Positions 1 to 13,618 of a stretch of 64,000 bases of DNA are shown in pieces. Both the position numbers and the translations under genes were made by a program. Source of the stretch: Cupriavidus pauculus (GTDB lineage Bacteria > Pseudomonadota > Gammaproteobacteria > Burkholderiales > Burkholderiaceae); NCBI RefSeq assembly GCF_002858765.1, contig NZ_PJRP01000001.1, forward strand, positions 966,923 to 1,030,922, read 5' to 3'. Each line of letters opens with the position of its first letter. Position 1 is the first letter of the stretch. Below the pieces are notes generated by a model that worked only from the letters and a program-made list of their open reading frames with translations, was not told where the DNA came from and did not search any database.

Positions 1-145
1 TGGCGTGCATGGCGTGCAGGAAGGCGTGGCGCAGGAACGGCGTGGGTTCGGCCTGTGCGGCCAGCAGCGCGTCCCAGTCGGCGGCGTCGATCTCGGCAAG
101 GTCCAGCACGATTTCCGTGCGGTAGTTGGGGCGCGAATCACTCAT
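1..145 (-). CDS. N-terminal fragment of a FemAB-like / GNAT-type protein (PF04339 family), partial
   Basis: The gene runs off the left edge of the window; only about 48 codons are visible, starting at an ATG whose complement lies at 143-145. The visible protein begins MSDSRPNYRTEIVLDLAEID and goes on with a WDALLAAQ segment and then PTPFLRHAFLHAM. This resembles the start of the peptidogalycan-recognition / DUF482 family, often annotated as GNAT N-acetyltransferase, in which a short beta strand is followed by a PFL.H.FL motif. It is divergent from nadE, so the 165-bp gap between them should hold both promoters. The family call rests on the N-terminus alone. Confidence 0.55.
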   Translation of the reverse strand, partial: MSDSRPNYRTEIVLDLAEIDAADWDALLAAQAEPTPFLRHAFLHAMHA

Positions 146-310
146 GAACGGGTTGGCTTGGGTGCGGGGCGAGTCTACCGGAATTGAAATTGTGCTGCAG
201 GCGTCGTCAGCGTGACGCGGACGACGGCCTGCCACAGGGCGTCGTAGAATGCGCATATCCGTTTTCCGATGTCCACTCCCCCGACGTGCCTTCCCGGTAC
301 GGGCCCAGAC

Positions 311-2392
<2,082 letters not shown>

Positions 2393-2411
2393 TTCTCACG
2401 GTGACTGGCAT

Positions 2412-2448
2412 GCCGATTGCGGGCAATGTGGGCCGTCCCGCAATCGGC
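2412..2448 (+). terminator. Hairpin after nadE
   Basis: A perfect 12-bp inverted repeat (2412-2423 with 2437-2448, 13-nt loop) starts 19 bases after the nadE stop. No T-run follows, so it is a weak intrinsic terminator or an mRNA 3' stabiliser. It ends just upstream of the presumed glnB promoter. Confidence 0.5.
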
Positions 2449-2464
2449 GTGTGGTGTTTCGGGC

Positions 2465-2470
2465 TAGAAT
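2465..2470 (+). promoter_or_regulatory. Candidate -10 box of glnB
   Basis: TAGAAT lies 38 bases before the glnB ATG and just after the nadE hairpin. No good -35 box is seen at 17 bp, so it may need an activator or may be fortuitous. Confidence 0.3.
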
Positions 2471-2493
2471 CTGACATCTTCCGACACCTTTAG

Positions 2494-2847
<354 letters not shown>

Positions 2848-2860
2848 GCGGACTTGTGCA

Positions 2861-2897
2861 TAAACAGAAAGGCCGGCTTTGCCGGCCTTTCTGTTTA
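2861..2897. terminator. Bidirectional intrinsic terminator between glnB and the TRIC gene
   Basis: A 17-bp perfect stem (2861-2877 with 2881-2897) around a 3-nt loop. The stem begins TAAACAGAAA and ends TTTCTGTTTA, giving A/T-rich flanks that serve both strands. It separates convergent genes. Confidence 0.9.
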
Positions 2898-2916
2898 TGC
2901 GTTCACGTCGATACGT

Positions 2917-3564
2917 TCAGCTTGGCAGCTTCCATCCGAACTGGACCGACAGCAGCCGCATCCCCATCGTCACCAGCGCGCCTGACAGCAGCGCCACTTC
3001 CTGGTCCGCGCGCAGCCACGTAAGCCCCACGTATACCCAGCAGCCCACGAACGAACACGTGGCGTACGGTGAGCGGTCGCGCAGGATCATCGGCACTTCG
3101 TTGCACAGCACGTCGCGTAGCACGCCGCCGAACACGGCGGAGATGATGCCCATCATCACGGCCACGGTCGGGGTCATCTGCGCCACCAGCGCCAGCGACG
3201 TGCCCGTGACTGAGAACAGCCCCAAGCCGATGGCGTCCGCCACCAGCATCGCGCGATCCGACGCCACTGTGCTGACCACTCGGAACACCATCGCCGCACC
3301 AATCGACATCGCAAAGATCAGCAGCACGTAGTATTCGTGCTCGACCCAGTAGAACGGCCGCCGGTCCAGCAGCACGTCGCGCACGGTGCCGCCGCCAAAG
3401 GCCGTGGCAAAGGCGACGATGAACGTGCCCACGGCGTCCAGCCGCTGCTTGCGGGCATCCACCACGCCCGATACGGCGAACGCCAGTACCCCGGTAATCT
3501 CCATGACATGGAGAATCAGGGGCAGCCGCCCCATCAGCAGATCGAACGGCAGGTGAAGGTGCAT
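2917..3564 (-). CDS. Trimeric intracellular cation (TRIC/UPF0126) channel family membrane protein
   Basis: Predicted inner-membrane protein of 215 residues with about seven hydrophobic segments. It is built as two homologous halves, each with a glycine-rich GGG.(V/L)RDVL motif: FGGGTVRDVLL in the first half and FGGVLRDVLC in the second. This duplicated motif is the signature of the UPF0126/YicG family, shown in structures to form TRIC-like cation channels. The physiological role in bacteria is unsettled. It ends 19 bases from the glnB terminator and follows the Smr-domain gene on the same strand with a 27-bp gap, so the two may be cotranscribed. Confidence 0.85.
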   Translation of the reverse strand: MHLHLPFDLLMGRLPLILHVMEITGVLAFAVSGVVDARKQRLDAVGTFIVAFATAFGGGTVRDVLLDRRPFYWVEHEYYVLLIFAMSIGAAMVFRVVSTVASDRAMLVADAIGLGLFSVTGTSLALVAQMTPTVAVMMGIISAVFGGVLRDVLCNEVPMILRDRSPYATCSFVGCWVYVGLTWLRADQEVALLSGALVTMGMRLLSVQFGWKLPS

Positions 3565-3591
3565 AGGGGCGTGGAGAGGGCTGGCGGCGCG

Positions 3592-4260
3592 TCAGGGACG
3601 CGGCTGGCGCAGCAGTACCATCAGGGCGCCCGCGCCGCCTTGCGACTCGCGGGCCTGGACGAAAGCGATCACTTCTTCCTTCTGCACCAGCCAGCTGCGG
3701 ACCTTGCCCTTGAGTACGGGCAGCTTGTCCGGCGAGCCGATGCCCTTGCCGTGGATCACGCGCACGCAACGCACGCCGTTGCGCACCGAACGACGCAGGA
3801 AATTCGCCAGCGCTTCGCGGGCTTCCTCGCTGCGCAGGCCGTGCAGGTCCACCTTGTCTTGCGGCACCCACTCGCCACGGCGCAGTTTCTTGATCACATC
3901 CTCGCCGATGCCGGGCCGGCGAAACGACATGGTTTCGTCGATATCGAGCAGGTTCTCGACATCGAACTCGTCGGACAGCGACGCGTCCAGCACTGCCTTG
4001 TCGTTGAGCTGGGTCTGTACAGGGATCGGCGCCGGCGCCTTGGCGGCGTGCTGCACACGGTTGCGGTCACGCAGGGAACTGACCGAGCCGATACTGGACC
4101 GGAAGACATTGGCCTCTTCCTCGGCACGCCGGGCGGCGGCCTCGGCGGCGAGCCGATCCGCCTCGCGGCGTTCGGCGTCGGCCTTGAGGTCATCACGTAG
4201 CGCAGCCAGATCGTGCAGGCCGAATCGCTTGGGAGGAGGGTTTTTTGCGCCGTGCGACAT
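3592..4260 (-). CDS. Smr/MutS2-C family protein
   Basis: A 222-residue protein with a long charged N-terminal half, rich in Arg, Glu and Ala (probable helix or coiled coil, about residues 15-60), and a C-terminal Smr domain from about residue 135. The Smr domain shows the VDLHGLRSEEAREAL start and the HGKG motif (VIHGKGIGS). Smr domains bind nucleic acid and many are endonucleases. Size and layout are those of stand-alone proteobacterial SmrA/SmrB-type proteins; E. coli SmrB cleaves mRNA on collided ribosomes, but whether this protein does so cannot be told. It lies downstream of trxB on the same strand, separated from it by a terminator. Confidence 0.88.
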   Translation of the reverse strand: MSHGAKNPPPKRFGLHDLAALRDDLKADAERREADRLAAEAAARRAEEEANVFRSSIGSVSSLRDRNRVQHAAKAPAPIPVQTQLNDKAVLDASLSDEFDVENLLDIDETMSFRRPGIGEDVIKKLRRGEWVPQDKVDLHGLRSEEAREALANFLRRSVRNGVRCVRVIHGKGIGSPDKLPVLKGKVRSWLVQKEEVIAFVQARESQGGAGALMVLLRQPRP

Positions 4261-4295
4261 AGCGGAATCTCGAAAAGCTCGGCACCGATTATAAG

Positions 4296-4333
4296 GAAAA
4301 CGGGGACGGCCGCTGCAAGGCGGGCGTCCCCGT
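4296..4333 (-). terminator. Intrinsic terminator of trxB
   Basis: Arms ACGGGGACG (4300-4308) and CGTCCCCGT (4325-4333) form a 9-bp stem. Read on the minus strand it is followed by TTTTCC. It lies about 45 bases after the trxB stop. Confidence 0.75.
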
Positions 4334-4375
4334 GGACTTCGCGCCAGGGCTGGCCAGCGGCCGCCCTGCGGGAAA

Positions 4376-5400
<1,025 letters not shown>

Positions 5401-5510
5401 TGTGGCACGGCGTTTGCCGACTGTTGCAAATTCCAATGAAGGCGATAGGGTCAGGCAAGGTTAAAATGGCCGCCATCGTCCACTTCGCACGATCGAACAG
5501 ACCCTGACGC

Positions 5511-7841
5511 ATGGCTCGCGCAACCACGACTACCCGGACCGACCCGTCGGCACTTCCATCGCGCATCGGCAAGCTGCTTGGCGAGGTGCGCTGGTTCCTG
5601 CTGCTTGCCGTGACGCTTGGCTTCCTGTGCGTGCTGGCCAGCTACAGCAAGGCTGATCCAGGCTGGTCGCATGCCAGCCAGGTGTCCGATATTCGCAACC
5701 TTGGCGGCCGCGTGGGCGCCTGGGTGGCCGACATCCTCTTTTTCATCTTCGGCTTCTCGGCCTACTGGTGGAGCGTGCTGCTGATGCGCCGTTGCTGGCG
5801 CGGCTGGCGCGTGCTGACCGCCGAACTGCCCGAGCGCGTGCCGGAGGCCCAGCACAGCACGGCCATCAGCTGGATCGGCTTCGCGTTGACGCTGGTGTCC
5901 AGCATGGGCCTGGAAGCCATCCGCATGTATCCGCTGCGCTCGGCGCTGCCGCGCGCACCCGGCGGCGTGCTGGGCGACCTGCTTGGCGGCTGGCTGCAGC
6001 TGGCGCTGGGTTTCTCGGGCGCCACGCTGCTGCTGCTGCTGATGTTTGCCATCGGCCTGTCGCTGTTCTTCCATTTCTCCTGGATTTCGGTGGCCGAGCA
6101 CGTGGGCGGCTTTGTCGAAACGCTGTTCAAGGGCTTCAAGGCCCGTCGCGAGAAGAAGCAGGACCGCATCATCGGCGCGGCCGCCAAGGTGGAACGCACC
6201 GAAACCGTGGAAGTGCAGCGCGTGAAGCAGGAAGAGGCCCCCCCGGTGCAGATCGTGCGCCCGCAGGCCGTGCCCAAGCACGAACGCGTGGAACGCGAGA
6301 AGCAGCAGCCGCTGTTCGCTGATTTGCAGGATGCCGACCTGCCGCCGTTGTCGCTGCTGGACGCAGTGCCGGCCCACCAGGAAACGGTCAGCGCCGAAAC
6401 GCTGGAATACACGTCGCGCCTGATCGAGAAGAAGCTCAAGGACTTCGGTGTCGAGGTCAAGGTGGTGGCCGCCTATCCGGGCCCGGTGATCACCCGCTAC
6501 GAGATCGAGCCGGCCACGGGCGTGAAGGGTAGCCAGGTGGTGAACCTGGCACGGGACCTGGCGCGCAGCCTGTCGCTGGTGTCGATCCGCGTGGTCGAGA
6601 CGATCCCGGGCAAGAACTACATGGGCCTGGAGCTGCCGAATCCGAAGCGCCAGAACGTACGGCTGGCCGAGATTCTGGGCTCGCAGGTCTACAACGAGAG
6701 CGCGTCGAGTCTGACCATGGCGCTGGGCAAGGACATCGCCGGCAAGCCGATGGTGGCCGACCTGGCCAAGATGCCGCACTGCATGGTGGCCGGTACCACG
6801 GGGTCGGGCAAGTCGGTGGGCATCAACGCGATGATCCTGTCGCTACTCTACAAGGCCAAGGCCGACCAGGTACGCCTGATCCTGATCGACCCGAAGATGC
6901 TCGAAATGAGCGTCTACGAAGGCATTCCGCACCTGCTGTGCCCGGTGGTGACCGACATGCGCCAGGCCGGCAACGCTCTGAACTGGGCGGTGGGCGAGAT
7001 GGAGCGCCGCTACAAGCTCATGAGCAAGCTGGGCGTGCGCAACCTGGCCGGTTACAACAAGAAAATCGACGAGGCCGCGGCCAAGGAAGAAAAGATCCCG
7101 AACCCGTTCAGCCTGACGCCGGACGCCCCGGAGCCGCTGGACAAGCTGCCGACGATCGTCATCGTCATCGACGAACTGGCCGACCTGATGATGGTGGTGG
7201 GCAAGAAGGTCGAGGAACTGATCGCCCGTATCGCGCAGAAGGCGCGTGCCGCGGGCCTGCACCTGGTGCTGGCGACGCAGCGTCCGTCGGTGGACGTGAT
7301 TACCGGCCTGATCAAGGCCAACGTGCCGACGCGTATCGCATTCCAGGTCAGCAGCAAGATCGATTCGCGCACGATCCTGGACCAGCAGGGCGCCGAAGCG
7401 CTGCTGGGCATGGGCGACATGCTCTACCTGGCGCCCGGCACCGGTCTGCCGGTGCGGGTGCACGGCGCGTTCGTATCCGACGAGGAAGTCCACCGCGTGG
7501 TCGACAAGCTCAAGGAGGGCGGCGAGGCCAACTATATCGAGGGCATCCTCGAAGGCGGGCTGGTCGATGGCGATGGCGCAGGCGACAGCCTGGGCGGCGG
7601 CGCCGGCATTGGCGGGGGAGGCGGCGAAGTCGATCCGCTCTATGACCAGGCCGTGGAAGTGGTGATCAAGAACCGCCGGGCGTCGATTTCGCTGGTGCAG
7701 CGGCATCTGCGCATCGGCTACAACCGCGCGGCACGGCTGCTGGAAGACATGGAGAAGGCCGGCCTGGTCTCGGCCATGTCGGGCAACGGCAACCGCGACA
7801 TCCTGGTGCCGGCCGGCAGCAGCGCCACGGCAGAAGACTGA
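5511..7841 (+). CDS. ftsK: DNA translocase FtsK
   Basis: Septum-located motor that pumps chromosome ends apart and activates XerCD at dif. The 776-residue protein has about four N-terminal membrane segments (residues 25-190), a charged linker rich in Glu, Arg and Gln, a RecA-like motor with Walker [11 protein letters not shown] near residue 427, Walker B in [13 protein letters not shown], and a C-terminal winged-helix gamma domain (about residues 705-765) that reads KOPS. A very Gly-rich spacer lies just before the gamma domain. The linker is shorter than in E. coli FtsK (1329 residues), as in most bacteria outside the enterics. Confidence 0.96.
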   Translation: MARATTTTRTDPSALPSRIGKLLGEVRWFLLLAVTLGFLCVLASYSKADPGWSHASQVSDIRNLGGRVGAWVADILFFIFGFSAYWWSVLLMRRCWRGWRVLTAELPERVPEAQHSTAISWIGFALTLVSSMGLEAIRMYPLRSALPRAPGGVLGDLLGGWLQLALGFSGATLLLLLMFAIGLSLFFHFSWISVAEHVGGFVETLFKGFKARREKKQDRIIGAAAKVERTETVEVQRVKQEEAPPVQIVRPQAVPKHERVEREKQQPLFADLQDADLPPLSLLDAVPAHQETVSAETLEYTSRLIEKKLKDFGVEVKVVAAYPGPVITRYEIEPATGVKGSQVVNLARDLARSLSLVSIRVVETIPGKNYMGLELPNPKRQNVRLAEILGSQVYNESASSLTMALGKDIAGKPMVADLAKMPHCMVAGTTGSGKSVGINAMILSLLYKAKADQVRLILIDPKMLEMSVYEGIPHLLCPVVTDMRQAGNALNWAVGEMERRYKLMSKLGVRNLAGYNKKIDEAAAKEEKIPNPFSLTPDAPEPLDKLPTIVIVIDELADLMMVVGKKVEELIARIAQKARAAGLHLVLATQRPSVDVITGLIKANVPTRIAFQVSSKIDSRTILDQQGAEALLGMGDMLYLAPGTGLPVRVHGAFVSDEEVHRVVDKLKEGGEANYIEGILEGGLVDGDGAGDSLGGGAGIGGGGGEVDPLYDQAVEVVIKNRRASISLVQRHLRIGYNRAARLLEDMEKAGLVSAMSGNGNRDILVPAGSSATAED

Positions 7842-7867
7842 AGCCGTCCCCCTCCGCACAGGCTGAA

Positions 7868-7898
7868 GTGACGGGTAATATACCGTTACGCCCGTCAC
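7868..7898 (+). terminator. Hairpin between ftsK and lolA
   Basis: An 8-bp perfect stem, GTGACGGG (7868-7875) with CCCGTCAC (7891-7898), around a 15-nt AT-richer loop, 27 bases after the ftsK stop. No T-run follows. It could be a weak terminator or an operator ahead of lolA. Confidence 0.4.
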
Positions 7899-7969
7899 AG
7901 CCTGTCGCGGAATTGCCGATCCGCGGCGTGCTCTAATTGGACATCAGCCAAATCGTAAGGGAAGGATCC

Positions 7970-8605
7970 ATGCGACATCGCATTCTCGCGCCGCTGTGCG
8001 CGACGCTGGCGCTGCTGGCCGCCGTGCCGGCCGCGCACGCTGCCGCCACCGACCAGCTGCAGACCTTTGTGACCAGTGTGAAGAGCGCCCGTGGCGAATT
8101 CACGCAGAAGCAGATCAAGGGGCAGGGTGCCGATGCCAAGGTGGCCGGCACGTCGAGCGGTACCTTTGCGTTCGCGCGTCCCGGCAAGTTTACGTGGCGC
8201 TATATCAAGCCATACGACCAGCTGCTGCAGGCCGATGGCCAGACGCTCTATATCTACGACAAGGACCTGAACCAGGTCACCGAGCGCAAGCTGGACAATG
8301 CGCTGGGCTCCAGCCCGGCCGCCATCCTGTTTGGCAGCAACGACATGTCGAAGAATTTCGACGTGAAGAACGGCGCCACGCGCGATGGCGTGGAATGGCT
8401 GGAACTGACGCCGAAGGCGAAGGACACGCAGTTCGAGCGCATCGGCATTGGCTTCAAGAGCGGCAACCTCGAAGCGATGGAACTGCGCGACGCGTTTGGC
8501 AACACCACGATGCTGACATTCACGGGCATCCAGAAGAATCCGTCGCTGCCGGCGGATACCTTCCGCTTCACGGTGCCGAAGGGCGCCGACGTGATGAAGC
8601 AATAA
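7970..8605 (+). CDS. lolA: Outer-membrane lipoprotein carrier protein
   Basis: Periplasmic chaperone that ferries lipoproteins from LolCDE to LolB. The 211-residue precursor has a Sec signal peptide cleaved near residue 24-25 (VPAAHA-A). The mature part begins with the usual helix and FTQKQ strand and keeps the LolA features RPGKFTWRY and [11 protein letters not shown]. The open frame extends 11 codons upstream, but the ATG at 7970 follows a good ribosome site (aagggaagg) and starts the signal peptide. Between ftsK and rarA, as is normal in Burkholderiales. Confidence 0.95.
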   Translation: MRHRILAPLCATLALLAAVPAAHAAATDQLQTFVTSVKSARGEFTQKQIKGQGADAKVAGTSSGTFAFARPGKFTWRYIKPYDQLLQADGQTLYIYDKDLNQVTERKLDNALGSSPAAILFGSNDMSKNFDVKNGATRDGVEWLELTPKAKDTQFERIGIGFKSGNLEAMELRDAFGNTTMLTFTGIQKNPSLPADTFRFTVPKGADVMKQ

Positions 8606-8644
8606 GGCGCGAGACAGCCGCCAGACAGACGCCAGAGGACAGCC

Positions 8645-9079
8645 ATGAAAGACGCCCCCGCCTTCCCCCGACTGCCGAGCCTGCGCCCGGTATCCCGCCT
8701 GGCCGCCCCTGGTGGCGCGCTGGCTGCTGCGCTGGTCCTGTCCGCCTGCGCGCACAGCCAGGCCAGCAAGTTCGATGTCGACGCATTCCTGCGCGGCTCG
8801 GACACCGCGTTGTCCGAGGTGCTGGGCAACCCCGACTTCCTGAAAGCCACGCGTATCGCGCAGAACGAATGCGCCACGCTGCTCCAGTCGCCGCACAACG
8901 GCGTGCTGGAAGACCTGCCCGCCAGCAACACGGCGCGCGGGCCGGCATGGGTGCTGCATCCCGCCGGCACCCCTGACAAGGTCTGGCTGATCGTCGGGCA
9001 GGCCAATGGGGACCGCAGTTGCCACGGCCCGTTGCCCGCGGACGCGATGAAGACCCTGACCGAGCGGGCCAAGGGCTGA
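8645..9079 (+). CDS. Putative lipoprotein of unknown function
   Basis: A 144-residue protein with a rather long N-region, a hydrophobic stretch and a lipobox L-S-A-C whose Cys35 would be lipidated. After cleavage about 110 residues remain, with three further cysteines (NECATLL, RSCHG and the lipidated one). No family is recognised. It follows lolA by 39 bases on the same strand and starts after an AGAGGAC ribosome site, so it may share the lolA transcript; a link with the lipoprotein carrier is only positional. Confidence 0.7.
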   Translation: MKDAPAFPRLPSLRPVSRLAAPGGALAAALVLSACAHSQASKFDVDAFLRGSDTALSEVLGNPDFLKATRIAQNECATLLQSPHNGVLEDLPASNTARGPAWVLHPAGTPDKVWLIVGQANGDRSCHGPLPADAMKTLTERAKG

Positions 9080-9118
9080 CGTACCCCGCGCAGCCAGCTT
9101 CGCAACGACAGCGCGAGG

Positions 9119-9138
9119 TTGGCGACCTAGGTCGCCAA
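9119..9138. repeat. 20-bp perfect palindrome over the stop codon of the small basic gene
   Basis: TTGGCGACCTAGGTCGCCAA reads the same on both strands. As RNA it forms an 8-bp stem with a CUAG loop. It lies between convergent genes, 40 bases after the lipoprotein stop, and includes the TAG stop (9127-9129) of the minus-strand gene. Probably a compact bidirectional terminator lacking a T-run, or a protein-binding site. Confidence 0.5.
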
Positions 9139-9297
9139 TGATTCGCGGGCGTAGCGCTGGCGCGGTTTGGGCAGCGCCTGCAATTGCTCGCGCCGGATGC
9201 GGATGGCTTCTTCATTGCCACGCTTGATGGCAGCGCGCAGCTTCAGCATCGCTTTCTTGTACTGCTTCTTCTTGCGCATGCGGGTGGTGATGGCCAT
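9127..9297 (-). CDS. Small very basic protein (56 residues), unknown function
   Basis: A short gene easily missed by length filters. The start at 9297 has a strong ribosome site (AGGAGGA, spacing about 10), which is the main support. The protein begins MAITTRMRKKKQYKKAML and continues with an amphipathic helical stretch rich in Arg, Lys and Glu, then QALPKPRQRYARESLAT. Roughly one third of residues are Arg or Lys and there are no cysteines or membrane segments. Charge and size suggest RNA, DNA or ribosome binding, but no family is recognised. It stands alone on the minus strand between two unknown genes. Confidence 0.65.
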   Translation of the reverse strand: MAITTRMRKKKQYKKAMLKLRAAIKRGNEEAIRIRREQLQALPKPRQRYARESLAT

Positions 9298-9552
9298 GGC
9301 AGTGGTGTCCTCCTGATCCTGTCAGGCCGGTGCGGGCGCGCCGGCTGCCAGTCATGGTACGGCGCCCCCATCCCGGCGCGCCCCATTTCAAAAGAATTCA
9401 GATCGACATCCCAAAGCGCGCATTGCGCAGCGCATCATGGCTGTCGCGCCGAGGTGTTGCTCAAGCGCCATATTTTGCCGGCATCCCAAACTGTGCGTCG
9501 CGGCGATCCACCAGGATAACAGCGTCGTGCTGTACGACCCGCCTTGTGCCAA

Positions 9553-9573
9553 CTGGGCGCCCTGAGCGCCCAG
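9553..9573 (-). terminator. Hairpin after the HEAT-like gene
   Basis: CTGGGCGC (9553-9560) and GCGCCCAG (9566-9573) make an 8-bp stem with a 5-nt loop, 8 bases beyond the minus-strand stop. No T-run, so termination strength is doubtful. The rest of 9298-9552 holds no gene I can support. Confidence 0.4.
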
Positions 9574-9580
9574 TCCCGCC

Positions 9581-10264
9581 TCAGAGCAGAAAGCGTCGGT
9601 TGTCGTTTTCCTCGTAGCGAGGTTCCACCTTGCGGAATTTGAGCTTGGTGCTGCTCTTGAGCTTGCGGCCCGCCATCTTTCGTTGCAACTGGCGGTGGAC
9701 GGCGCGGATGTGGCCAACCGAGTCCTGCGCGTATGGCTTGCCATCGGTCGCGCCGGCCAGCCCGCCGCCGGCGGCCAGGGCCTCGTTGTGAGCGGCCGCT
9801 GACCGCGCGATCAGCACATCCAGGTACTGGCGGGCGCGCACGGCGGCGTGCAGCATGCCGTCGGCGGGATTCTGCTTGGCGCGCACGGCGTCCTGCGGCA
9901 GGCGCACATTGGCGGCGATACGGCGCAGCGAGGCGCGCACTTCGGCGCCGTCCATGTCGGCGTCCTGGACGATCCAGACCGCGTCGTGACGGATCCAGCC
10001 TTCCACGTCGATCATGCGGCGCAGCAGCGCCGCCTGTAGTAGGCGGCCGCCGTAGCGTCGGGTGCGGCGGATGGCGGCAAGGCCGATGCGACGCACGTGC
10101 GCGTTTTCATGCTCGAACAGGTCGGTGATGACCTGATCGGCCTCTTCCTGCGATTCGATCAGTTCGGCAAACTGCCCGGCCAGCGAGATTTCTTCCACGC
10201 CGTTGAGCTTGTTCTTGCTCGCCAGCCGGTTCAGCTTGAACATCAGCATGCGGTATCGCAGCAT
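9581..10264 (-). CDS. Conserved hypothetical protein with HEAT-like helical repeats
   Basis: A 227-residue cytosolic protein of unknown function. The start at 10264 (MLRYRMLMFKLNRL) is chosen over an upstream in-frame ATG because the extra 48 residues look non-coding and overlap the presumed rarA promoter area. The middle (about residues 40-120) resembles paired helices of HEAT or armadillo type, with the pattern HVRRIGLAAIRRTRRYGG followed by WIRHDAVWIVQDA. The C-terminus is strongly basic (RKMAGRKLKSSTKLKFRK). No signal peptide. It is divergent from rarA. A scaffold or nucleic-acid-associated role is possible but not shown. Confidence 0.65.
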   Translation of the reverse strand: MLRYRMLMFKLNRLASKNKLNGVEEISLAGQFAELIESQEEADQVITDLFEHENAHVRRIGLAAIRRTRRYGGRLLQAALLRRMIDVEGWIRHDAVWIVQDADMDGAEVRASLRRIAANVRLPQDAVRAKQNPADGMLHAAVRARQYLDVLIARSAAAHNEALAAGGGLAGATDGKPYAQDSVGHIRAVHRQLQRKMAGRKLKSSTKLKFRKVEPRYEENDNRRFLL

Positions 10265-10493
10265 ACAAATCCCCGAATTTCGCAAACAGTGAGTGGTTCT
10301 GAAGTGAGCCGCCGGTCGTTGTGCCGGCGTCGACCTTCCCGCGTGCATGAAACGCGGGCCATTGGGTGTTATCGGCGCAATCGGAGCCGACTTTAGGGGC
10401 GGCCGCAAAAATATCGGGCCGGCCCCGATCGTCTACACTGTGGCGTTCCGTGCCGCCTGTGGCGGCGCTACCACACAGAAAGGCTCCAATACC

Positions 10494-11840
10494 GTGGCGG
10501 ATTCGCTGTTCTCCGACCCTCCTGAACGTTCCCGACAACCGCTGGCCGAGCGGCTGCGCCCGCGCAATATCGATGAGGTCATCGGCCAGCAGCACCTGCT
10601 GGGCGCCGGCCGCCCGTTGCGCGTGGCCTTTGCATCGGGCGAACCGCATTCGATGATCCTGTGGGGCCCGCCCGGCGTGGGCAAGACCACGCTGGCGCGG
10701 CTGATGGCCAATGCGTTCGACGCGGAATTCATCGCGCTGTCGGCCGTGCTGTCGGGCGTGAAGGACATCCGCGAAGCGGTGGAACGCGCCGAGCAGTACC
10801 GGGCCCATGGGCGCCGCACACTGGTGTTCGTGGATGAGGTGCATCGCTTCAACAAGAGCCAGCAGGACGCCTTCCTGCCGCATGTGGAAAGCGGGCTGTT
10901 CGTGTTTATCGGCGCCACCACCGAGAACCCGTCGTTCGAGGTCAACGGCGCCTTGCTGTCGCGGGCCGCGGTCTACGTGCTCAAGAGCCTGGACGAGGCA
11001 GAACTGAAGCAGCTGGTGCTGCGCGCCAGCGACGAACTGGGCGGCGTGCAGTGGGACGACGAGGCGATGGGCCTGATCGTCGGGTCGGCCGACGGCGACG
11101 GGCGCAAGCTACTCAACAACGTGGAAATCGTGGTGCGCGCGGCGCGCAATGCCGGTGTGCAGACCATCGACACGGCGCTGCTGGGCAGCGCGCTGTCCGA
11201 GAACCTGCGCCGCTTCGACAAGGGCGGCGACGCGTTCTACGACCAGATCAGCGCGTTGCACAAGTCGGTGCGCGGCTCCGACCCCGATGGCGCGCTGTAC
11301 TGGTTCTGCCGCATGCTGGATGGCGGCGCCGATCCGCGCTACCTGGCGCGCCGCATCGTGCGGATGGCGTGGGAAGACATCGGCCTGGCCGATCCGCGCG
11401 CCGCCCGCATCACGCTCGACGCGTCGGAAACCTACGAGCGGCTGGGCTCGCCCGAAGGCGAGCTGGCCCTGGCCCAGGCGCTGATCTATCTGGCCGTGGC
11501 GCCCAAGTCGAATGCCGGCTACAACGCCTACAACGCGGCGCGCGCGTTTGTCTCGAACGACAAGTCGCGCGGGGTGCCGGTGCACCTGCGCAACGCGCCG
11601 ACGAAGCTGATGAAGGAACTGGGTTACGGCCACGCCTACCGCTACGCGCACGATGAGCCCGAAGCCTATGCGGCCGGCGAGCACTACCTGCCGGACGACC
11701 TGCGGCGCCAGGACTGGTATCAGCCCACGCCGCGCGGGCTGGAGGGCAAGATTGGCGACAAGCTGCGCCATCTGCGCGACCTGGACGCTGCCTGGCATCG
11801 GGATAACCGGGGCAAGCCCGAAGACGGCAACAAGGGCTGA
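10494..11840 (+). CDS. rarA: Replication-associated recombination protein A (AAA+ ATPase, MgsA)
   Basis: Clamp-loader-like AAA+ ATPase acting at stalled replication forks. The GTG at 10494 is chosen as start: it follows AGAAAGG with proper spacing and gives 448 residues, the usual length, whereas the open frame reaches back another 49 codons through a region with no similarity. Walker A is GPPGVGKTT (residues 58-66), Walker B LVFVDEVHRF, sensor 1 FIGATTENPSFE. The C-terminal helical lid and tetramerisation region includes ALYWFCRMLDGGADPRYLARRI. In the conserved order lolA-rarA-serS. Confidence 0.94.
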   Translation: MADSLFSDPPERSRQPLAERLRPRNIDEVIGQQHLLGAGRPLRVAFASGEPHSMILWGPPGVGKTTLARLMANAFDAEFIALSAVLSGVKDIREAVERAEQYRAHGRRTLVFVDEVHRFNKSQQDAFLPHVESGLFVFIGATTENPSFEVNGALLSRAAVYVLKSLDEAELKQLVLRASDELGGVQWDDEAMGLIVGSADGDGRKLLNNVEIVVRAARNAGVQTIDTALLGSALSENLRRFDKGGDAFYDQISALHKSVRGSDPDGALYWFCRMLDGGADPRYLARRIVRMAWEDIGLADPRAARITLDASETYERLGSPEGELALAQALIYLAVAPKSNAGYNAYNAARAFVSNDKSRGVPVHLRNAPTKLMKELGYGHAYRYAHDEPEAYAAGEHYLPDDLRRQDWYQPTPRGLEGKIGDKLRHLRDLDAAWHRDNRGKPEDGNKG

Positions 11841-11935
11841 ACGGGCCTGCCACGGGCAGGATCCGGCGCCGAATGCCCGAAAAGCATAGGAAATCGGGCC
11901 AGATTCGGTGCTGTGGGGTCATGCCGGTGCAGTAA

Positions 11936-13291
<1,356 letters not shown>

Positions 13292-13310
13292 AAATTTCTG
13301 CACAAGGGGC

Positions 13311-13340
13311 TTGCGTAGCAGATAGCAATGTCCCTATAAT
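13311..13340 (+). promoter_or_regulatory. Promoter of tRNA-Ser
   Basis: TTGCGT (13311-13316) and a perfect TATAAT (13335-13340), 18-bp spacer. The -10 ends 35 bases before the mature tRNA 5' end. This lets the tRNA be made independently of serS. Confidence 0.75.
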
Positions 13341-13375
13341 CTTGGTTTCGCTGCTAACGCAACGACCAAGTTACC

Positions 13376-13465
<90 letters not shown>

Positions 13466-13527
13466 AAACAAGAAGCTGCCGATTGATTCGACCACCGGCA
13501 GACAAAAATAGCGTAGTAAAACTCAAG

Positions 13528-13565
13528 CCGACGTACTGTGAAAACAGACGTCGGTTTTGTTTTTG
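13528..13565 (+). terminator. Terminator after tRNA-Ser
   Basis: CCGACGT (13528-13534) pairs with ACGTCGG (13548-13554) and is followed by TTTTGTTTTT. Confidence 0.8.
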
Positions 13566-13618
13566 TGCGCGCGGATCTGGCGTGTTACCTTGCGTGCAAA
13601 CAACAAGAGGGGAATGAC

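Noticed and set aside
5451..6779. 442-codon open frame antisense to ftsK
   Set aside because: Same codon-bias artefact; the plus-strand ftsK has all FtsK motifs.
7540..7640. Glycine-rich repeat-like stretch in FtsK as a possible repeat element
   Set aside because: It is in frame with ftsK and fits a flexible linker before the gamma domain.
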